A DNA stretch of 64,000 bases from Acidomyces sp. 'richmondensis' (Eukaryota; Ascomycota; Dothideomycetes; Mycosphaerellales; Teratosphaeriaceae), in contig QVLQ01000008.1 of NCBI GenBank assembly GCA_003545705.1, positions 310,001 to 374,000 of the forward strand. The letters are read 5' to 3'. A program made the position numbers and the translations under genes. Each line of letters starts with the position of its first letter. Positions within the stretch are counted from its first letter, which is position 1. The notes below the pieces were generated by a model. The model worked only from the letters and a program-made list of their open reading frames with translations. It was not told the DNA's origin and did no database searches. Shown here one piece after another: positions 57,554-64,000 of the stretch.

Positions 57554-57899
57554 GCTTATTGCGATAATACATGGAATTTCGGTGATACGTAAATGATACC
57601 CAAAGAATATATCAAATTTTCCGTCGCTTTCTCTCCGCACAAGCTCGGTGTCAAATAATTCTTTGCAAAATGAAGTTGTGTTCGGAGACTGCCTTCCGCT
57701 TTCGGCGAACCTCCGCTGTATTTCGCTCACATTCATTCTGACCTCACCTGGAGCATCTGCACAACGTCGCCGAACGATATTACGCAACTTCGGTGACTTG
57801 CACCATCTCATCATCCCCCAGCACTTTACTGAGACATTAATTTTGTTATCCTCAGGAATCAAAGCACAGTCGAACTCTGGGTGGCTTAGACATCAAAAC

Positions 57900-58313
57900 A
57901 TGCTCGCCTTCCGCACTGCTCCTACCAGCCATATCCTCCGGGACTCGATCGCATATGCCAAATCTCGGATAGTCCCTACAGCCTTCATTGCTCGTCGCCA
58001 AGCAGCAGCATCTCTCACATGTCAGCAGAGATGTAGCTACTGCTCCGATCTTTACTCGCAGTCTTCCATGCTGCTCCGGAGACGGCAAGGCTCGTTGATT
58101 CAAAGTCTTCAAAAACTGCGACTTGATGACACAGCATCTACTACGAAGAAGCAAAGGATTTTGAGCCAGCAAGTCAGGGGCATGAAGGTCCGGAGCTCGG
58201 TGAAGAAGTTGTGCGATGGATGTAAGAGCGTGCGAAGGAAGAAGAGCAAGTATGTGTATATTATCTGCTCGAAGAACCCAAAGCATAAGCAGAGGTATGA
58301 TGAAAATGCATGA
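57900..58313 (+). CDS. RTC6: mitochondrial ribosomal protein bL36m
   Basis: 137 residues from the ATG at 57900. The frame is open to 57648, but the bL36 domain needs only the end. The last 45 residues are MKVRSSVKKLCDGCKSVRRK, a Lys-rich linker and YIICSKNPKHKQR, including the CxxC..C..H zinc ligands of bL36. The first 90 residues are a typical long mitochondrial presequence rich in Arg and Ser. It is a small protein of the mitochondrial large subunit. Confidence 0.9.
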   Translation: MLAFRTAPTSHILRDSIAYAKSRIVPTAFIARRQAAASLTCQQRCSYCSDLYSQSSMLLRRRQGSLIQSLQKLRLDDTASTTKKQRILSQQVRGMKVRSSVKKLCDGCKSVRRKKSKYVYIICSKNPKHKQRYDENA

Positions 58314-59009
58314 ATGCTTTTTATAATGCAAACTGGAATGATCTTAACACAGATGCTGACAGACGCGTAGGCAAGGATGAGGGAACAGTCGCGAAGGAAC
58401 TACAGGGGCTGAAGCGCTTCATTGAGCACCGAACGGGCTTTTGAAGGAGTTCTATGGGAGAATGAGGATGGAATATACGATTATGGGAGCTGGTAAACCT
58501 CGTGACGTAGTTGATGCTACACCCCTATGCTCGCCTTAGTCAGCCATAAGGAGTTTTCCGGTCTTTGTGGCCGAGCTGTACTCCGTATATCCTAGCTTGT
58601 CGGGCTACTTGTCTGAGTACATAGGACCAGGAATCCCAAGTGGCCTCCCGAGCCTAGTGATTGCCTGCCTTGGATGGTGTTCAATTGTCTGAACCAACTC
58701 TGATAGCATAGCCATATATGTACCACTCTCACCTTACGCTCTTATTCGCGATCTTCCCCGCTCAAAAATCGTCGTGATTGCCGATGGAGCAATTCACTTG
58801 GATTAGCCTTTCTGTTGTCCAGTTTCACAGCTGGCCTGTAGATTCTCCGTCGCTGACTCGACAAGCATATATAGCCACTCAGTTCTCCCGCACCATGGTC
58901 ATATTTTCGATGGTTGATCAGTCCACTTCATTTTAAATTCCTGGAACCTAAATATCTGTGCGTCACGATTCAATAATTCAGAATCTTAATCTGATATTAT
59001 CGACCGACC
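58314..59009. other. intergenic region
   Basis: 696 bp with no recognisable gene, between bL36m and the P-loop kinase relic. Confidence 0.35.
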
Positions 59010-59600
59010 ATGCCATCCTACGTTCTCTATATTAACGGTCTCCCTGGCGTTGAAAATTGACCGTTGCGAAAGCTCTCACGGCTCTTATATCCGGCTCCAC
59101 AGTCTTACACAATCACGAGCTCATTTATCCAGTGGAAGTTAAATATCCTCGTGGCTGTTCGCAGTACCTAGCCATGCGCACTCAGTTCCGTTAAAGCAGC
59201 CTTCGGCGCATTAGAGAGGATCTAAATCTGCATAACACAATGTTCATCTTCACAGACAGTCAAACAGAGTCGAGCCAATGCTTGCAAGACTACGTGGGTC
59301 TCTCATGTGGAAAATTTGCAAGAAAATTTTACTCTGTAGTTCTGAATTGTGATGCGGAGGAGAATGAGAGGAGGTTGTTGATGGCTGATCGAGGTCATGA
59401 ACTAAATGGCAAATTAACGGGTGTTGTGTTATTGAAGAAGTGGAGAAGCGAAGGAAGCACTTTTTATTTGGCACTGAAGACGAGATCGAAATTGATGTCT
59501 CACATATCAATCCCGACGAATCAACACGTCAGATGAAAGCCTTCATCGATAGAAGGGAATTGCAAGACACCGATATCACAACAAGATCGGCCATGGAGAA
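59010..59600 (+). pseudogene. P-loop kinase-like (AAA-type small NTPase) relic
   Basis: From the ATG at 59010 the sequence opens like a small fungal P-loop kinase: YVLYINGLPGV, then in other frames TVAKALTALISGSTVLHNHE, KYPRGCSQYLAMRTQF, FIFTDSQTE and YSVVLNCDAEENERRLL. The Walker A glycine-lysine step is broken by a missing base (GGCGTTGAAAATTG), and at least two further frame changes occur near 59190 and 59217. So the gene is dead. Such proteins are single-domain kinases of unknown substrate. Confidence 0.6.
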
Positions 59601-59882
59601 CTTTCTTCTCCGCGCCTGGCCTACTACGGCGACGCTGCGGACCTTGGAAGTTCATTCGTAAAAGGTATGCATTGTCTCTGGCTGCACAAACGCATGGCGG
59701 CCAGAACTCTTGTATTTCGCAGTTTTTCTCTATCATCATACGAATACAGGCTGGCTTCTAAACATTATATTTGTAAACAGCAAAATGTCGACCCTGATGC
59801 TTACCACGTCTCACGCGGTATATTCCTGTGGTATCGTAGAATTTGAAAGTATTGCCTGTAATTTAAGGAGGAAACTGCGGTT

Positions 59883-61723
59883 CTATTTGCTTAGAGCTTT
59901 TTCTTTTATAAACCAAGCACTTATTGCAGCGCCCAAAATAAGTCCGATCTGCAAAGCAAATGCCGCAGAGGTACTTCGAGCGTAACAGTCCACGACAATC
60001 ACCCTGATTTGAAAATCAAGTTTTCGTAAATATGACAGACTCTGTCTGACTCTATCTGCAATCTCGATCGCCTGCTCTTCTGAAAGCCCCAATGATGATA
60101 GCTCAGTTGCTAGTGATTTCCTCAGAGCTTGATTTGCAACAGTTGCGGAGATGGACACTCCGAAGACGCTGCCAAGAGAACGAAAAAGATAGGAGCACGC
60201 AGTGGCGATTGCCTGGTCTTCGTGAGACGCGTTGGCGATAAGGCCGATGAGCGTTGTGGTAATGCCGATGCCGTTACCAAAACCATTAACGCACATGCAG
60301 AGTATAATCCCGAGGGTACTATGGACAACAATGCCCGAGAATAAGAATATTCCCGTCATACCTCCCGCGAGTGCCGTATATGCTATGATTGTAATCCAGT
60401 AAAATTTTCCAGTTTTTTGCATGTATATGCCTCCAAACAAGCTTCCGCTAACTCCGCAGAGAATGCTGGGTATGAGTCGCAGCCCAGCACCTGTTGCTGA
60501 GATGTTGTCAACAGCTTGAAAGTATAGTGGAACGAAGAAGAGTGCAGCGAGCCAACCAGACTAGAAAAGTTAATCATAGCAGTTAGCGTATGTCTCAGAC
60601 AAGGCTTCAAAACCACTCAGTTACGTACCATAGAGAAGAAATTGCAGAAATAGCAGGCAGCCATCGATCGGCTGAAGATGATATGCCCAGGTGCAAAAGG
60701 CTCCCTCGCGAACTTCATCTCCACGAGTATGAAGACAACGAACAGGGGAAGTGATACGCTGATGGCGATTATAGTGAGACTAGAATTCCAGCTAACATTA
60801 CTGCCCCGGTCCAACGCTAAAAGCAACAGGAACACGGCACTAATAAGAATAGCTGCTCCAAGGAAGTCGATGCGTCGTAGCTTTTCTTTCCAGTGAGAAT
60901 CATCTTTCTTTGGCAGATGAAGAGCAAAAAAGGTAGCCAGGAATGCGACTATACAAAGTGGCCCTTGGGCCAAAAAAGCCCACCGCCACCCGACGTAGTC
61001 AGCCAGCATGCCACCGAGAGGTGCGCCAGTTGAGGCTCCAGTGGCGAAGATGATGTTCAGGTAGCCTTGCCATTTTCCACGCTCTCTCAATGGCACAACA
61101 TCCGACAACAGGATTGAGACAACCGTCGTCATGCCCCCTCCACCTATGCCCGCGAAAGCTCGAGCGCCAATTAATTGCGGCATGTTTTGGGCTAACCCGC
61201 AGAAAATGCAGCCAACCCCAAAGACGAGATACGCAAAGAGCAGGCATGCCTTGCGGCCAAAGATATCGCTAAGCTTCCCGTACAAGGGTTGGAAAGAGGT
61301 CAATGTCAGAAAGTAGCTTGTAGCAATCCAGCTCGCCAGATTCAAGGCCTTGAGTTCACTGCCAATTTTGCCGTAGCTGCTGACTATGATTGTCTGGTCT
61401 GCTGCTGCCAAGAAAATTCCAATTGCCAAAGCAGGAAGGATATATTTCATCTGCTTCCGGACTTCGGGCAAGCCTTCATACTGCTTTTGCCGATTCTGAA
61501 GGGTGTCCTGCCGCTCCAACGCATTCCCATCGGCCGCGTGCTTTGGCAATTCGTCATTGCCATCTGTCTCTGCAGTGAGTTGATGCTCAGGTGTGATACC
61601 GTCGGTAGGCTCAATGGATGTAAGGCCCTTACTCGTCAATAGGGGCGAGGTTTCCGTAGGCTGGCCATTGGAATAGTAGGGTTCCTGTTCATTGGGCGCC
61701 ATATCGATATGCACATTCTTCAC
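59883..61723 (-). CDS. MFS transporter, DHA2 (14-TMS) Vba/Fnx1-type
   Basis: Exons 60629..61723 and 59883..60560 with a 68-nt intron (ATG|GTACGT..CTAG); 590 residues. An acidic N-terminal tail of about 95 residues precedes the first membrane segment. The family motifs are LYGKLSDIFGRKACLL (loop 2-3), GARAFAGIGGGGMTTVV and APLGGMLADYVGWRWAF (motif C area). The C-terminal end (RSTSAAFALQIGL, AISAWFIKEKALSK) is intact. Members export drugs or move basic amino acids into the vacuole; the sequence is nearer the Vba/Fnx1 group. It shares 278 bp of upstream DNA with the next gene. Confidence 0.87.
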
Positions 61724-62001
61724 TACAAGACAAGTGGTGTTGCGAATTTTCTGTCAATGTTCCAAAATCCAGCATGACATTACGAGCGTTTATGCGCCCA
61801 AGCGCATCAACTATCGATCCCATTCAGCCTCATTCCCTACCATTTGAAATCTAAAATTCCCAGGGCCTCCGGCTCACGTAATGTTTTACCTTCTACTCTC
61901 GCTACGGCCCGCTCTAGATAACGATAGGCGTTACAGCCTTACCTCCGGCTATCAAGTTGGCCGATATGTTTTAATGGCAATTCGTTGGAAGCCGAATCGT
62001 A

Positions 62002-62813
62002 ATGGAAGATAGATTCCCGACTGGAAATTCCGAAAAAGCCCCTACTACGAACGAATCAGATGGAAAAATTAAGGGAGCAGACAACCGATTAATAGATCAT
62101 GACACCACTCATAAGCGTCCGTCAGGTATGGAACCTGAGATATCTGTGGAAGACGGCGATGGTAAGAAATTATACAGCATACACACAGCCCTAGGTCTTG
62201 ACAGCCTCAAGCAGAATCCAAATTCAAAGCAGCGCCCATAGACGAACCGACGGATGGAGGCTTGTTCCACTCAATGGAAGGGATCCCCGCCCATGACGAG
62301 GTGCCGCAGTATCAAGAACCGCAGCCTGAGCACTTGGAAGCTCCACCAGATTTCAGGCCGTTTTTTACAATGATCGAAGATACAGAATCAGGAGACCAGT
62401 ATCACCCAAGCGTGCACTACATCTTTGCCGATGACGACCAAGACATCCTTACCGATGCGGCGCTGACTGCCATTGATCAATCAGCAGGGTCCACCTCAGA
62501 GACAGAGGAGCGAATTATAGTGATCGATATGGCAGCAGATGGGAAGAATGTCACTAGTGCGACATCGTTAAGTCAGAATTGGCAAAATGTGAAGGTCGCG
62601 ATCACTTCAGCGCCAAGCTGGGATGACACTACCGGCAGCGCAGAAAGGGGGCTGATGATGAAGATATCTGGTACAGAAAACAAAATTGTTGAGTCAGAAA
62701 AGCCAAAGAATGCCCGATATATGGATGAGCTTGTCCGATCATTTGGTGAATGTATTGATCGCTTGGAGAGTATCATGGGAGTTCGAGATGAGTTAGCCTT
62801 CAAACGAGAATAA
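62002..62813 (+). CDS. conserved hypothetical ascomycete protein
   Basis: Exons 62002..62161 and 62212..62813 with a 50-nt intron (GTAAGA..CAAG); 253 residues. Splicing joins VEDGD to AESKFKAAPIDEPTD and restores one frame. A conserved-looking block is YHPSVHYIFADDDQDILTDAAL, with IIVIDMAADGKNVTSATSLS after it. A C-terminal helix follows. I recognise no named domain and no signal or membrane segment. Divergent to the DHA2 transporter; whether they are linked in function is not known. Confidence 0.65.
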
Positions 62814-64000
62814 GGGTATCAATAGGGACACTTCAATGCTCTCTTCAAGTGATGGGTATGAAGTGTCCTCGATCATTTCGTCTTGCAGTAATAGTTGACG
62901 GCTTGTATTTCAAGTTTTGTAGCATTCAAAAGGACCTATACGCTCGAATCGGCATGAAGTTCGCTTGATACACAAATAGCGTGTTGGAGCCGTAGCAGAC
63001 ATCATCACGCCATTAAACGTCCCCATAAATGCATTAAGAAGCTTGAAGCTACTTAAAACTAGGTCAATTGCAAACAATCGTAGTGGAGCAACGATGGCTC
63101 CATTAACATTGAGATATGTGAACTCCTCCACCTTCATCGCCAGCATAACCACCAACTCAGGACTACATAATCTCAATTCGAGTCTTTGACTTCGACTTAT
63201 GTGCAGAGAGGATCGAACAAAACATACAATTAGCTTCAGCAGCCGAAGATTCCCAAAGAACATCCCAGCGGCTTGTCTTTTGCCCTGCTGTGCCCTGTGC
63301 TACGGCCCTTTTTAAAAGACTTTCCATTGAAGCCATTGGCTTTTGTTCAATATATATCGTCGCAAATCTGATTCCCAGAGGGTGAAAAAGTGCAGCCTAG
63401 CAACATCATTCATGTCGACACCATCTCCACCGTTTCTGGAGCTCGTTTCGATATGCACATACACCGAACGCAACATTTACCTCGATAAGCAAACGAATAA
63501 AGACTCGAGGGGAAATATAATTTCGGAGCACTGGATGGCATGAATATTCCCATTTCAAGCGCTCGTATGTGTCTTTGGTATCAGCTCAAATCCATCCTTT
63601 CATAAGACAAATAGGAACCCATGTCACTCAAAATTTTTTTAGTAGCTATAGAATGTTGTGTACCCAAGAGAAGAGACTGTCTCCTTTCTGATAAAAAGGC
63701 GCCGAGTTCCAGCTTTTCAAGCGAGCATTGCATCTTTTGTAAATGCTTATTTCGGTGGCCATGCCAATTCCACTTCCTCAAACCATCAAATACAGCTCTA
63801 CTTAGTGTATGAAACCGTCATAGCATGCATCAAGTAATACTTTACAAGAGCTCAGGCAGGCTTTGCAGCAATTTTGCTCGAGACCTTAGTGTCTTGCATT
63901 CCACAGCGCTCTAGCCGCAGCCATCACAGGCCCATCCCGTCTTCTCTCACAATCTTCCAGTGCACTCCGCACTCCATTTGTCTGGTTATTTGCTGCAGCT
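62814..64000. other. gene-free right edge
   Basis: 1.19 kb without recognisable genes. The frames are under 120 codons and do not resemble known proteins. An exon of a gene lying beyond the right edge could be hidden here. Confidence 0.35.

Noticed and set aside
62162..62261. Frameshift in the hypothetical gene near the right end
   Set aside because: A 50-nt intron with GTAAGA donor and matching phase joins the frames.

Overview
The window is a piece of a filamentous ascomycete (Pezizomycotina-type) genome. Most genes are broken by short introns of 47-82 nt with GT..AG ends and a CTRAY-like branch site. There are no bacterial signals. The families are fungal: a Swc3-like subunit, a Kha1-like antiporter, a Zn2Cys6 regulator, a fungal sulfotransferase-like protein, DHA2 transporters, GH92, and Fot1/pogo transposons. 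Stretches of sound genes alternate with decayed, transposon-rich DNA. In the decayed parts, Gln codons (CAA/CAG) have become TAA/TAG and Trp codons (TGG) have become TAG/TGA, as expected from repeat-induced point mutation (RIP) or a similar C-to-T process.

Layout. 1-5.1 kb: 3' part of a Yta7/ATAD2-type bromodomain AAA protein, a frameshifted NmrA-like gene and a hypothetical protein. 5.1-9.4 kb: gene-free. 9.4-18.9 kb: membrane-anchored histidine acid phosphatase, beta-lactamase-like serine hydrolase, alpha/beta hydrolase, 6-phosphogluconolactonase, TPR-like protein and a sulfotransferase-like protein. 19.4-28.8 kb: sugar-transporter pseudogene, D-2-hydroxyacid dehydrogenase, two divergent regulator genes with complementary domains, a glycerate-kinase relic and a tartrate/D-malate-type dehydrogenase. 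28.9-33.0 kb: nest of degraded transposable elements. 33.2-38.3 kb: secreted-protein pseudogene, simple repeats and a malate dehydrogenase pseudogene. 38.9-51.1 kb: GH92 mannosidase, K+/H+ antiporter, patatin-like lipase and acyl-CoA synthetase. 54-64 kb: ABHD12/13-like hydrolase, Swc3-like subunit, mitochondrial bL36, a P-loop kinase relic, a DHA2 transporter and a conserved hypothetical protein.

The most interesting unit is 19.4-28.8 kb, perhaps with the malate dehydrogenase relic at 37-38 kb. Transporter, 2-hydroxyacid (glyoxylate/hydroxypyruvate-type) dehydrogenase, Zn2Cys6 regulator, D-glycerate kinase and tartrate dehydrogenase/decarboxylase would together take up tartrate or a related hydroxy-diacid and convert it through hydroxypyruvate/D-glycerate to phosphoglycerate. 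This is the logic of the bacterial ttu (tartrate utilisation) genes. Transporter and kinase are clearly dead, the regulator looks split in two, and the two dehydrogenases are intact, so the cluster appears to be decaying next to a transposon island. The pathway assignment is inference from family membership and clustering.
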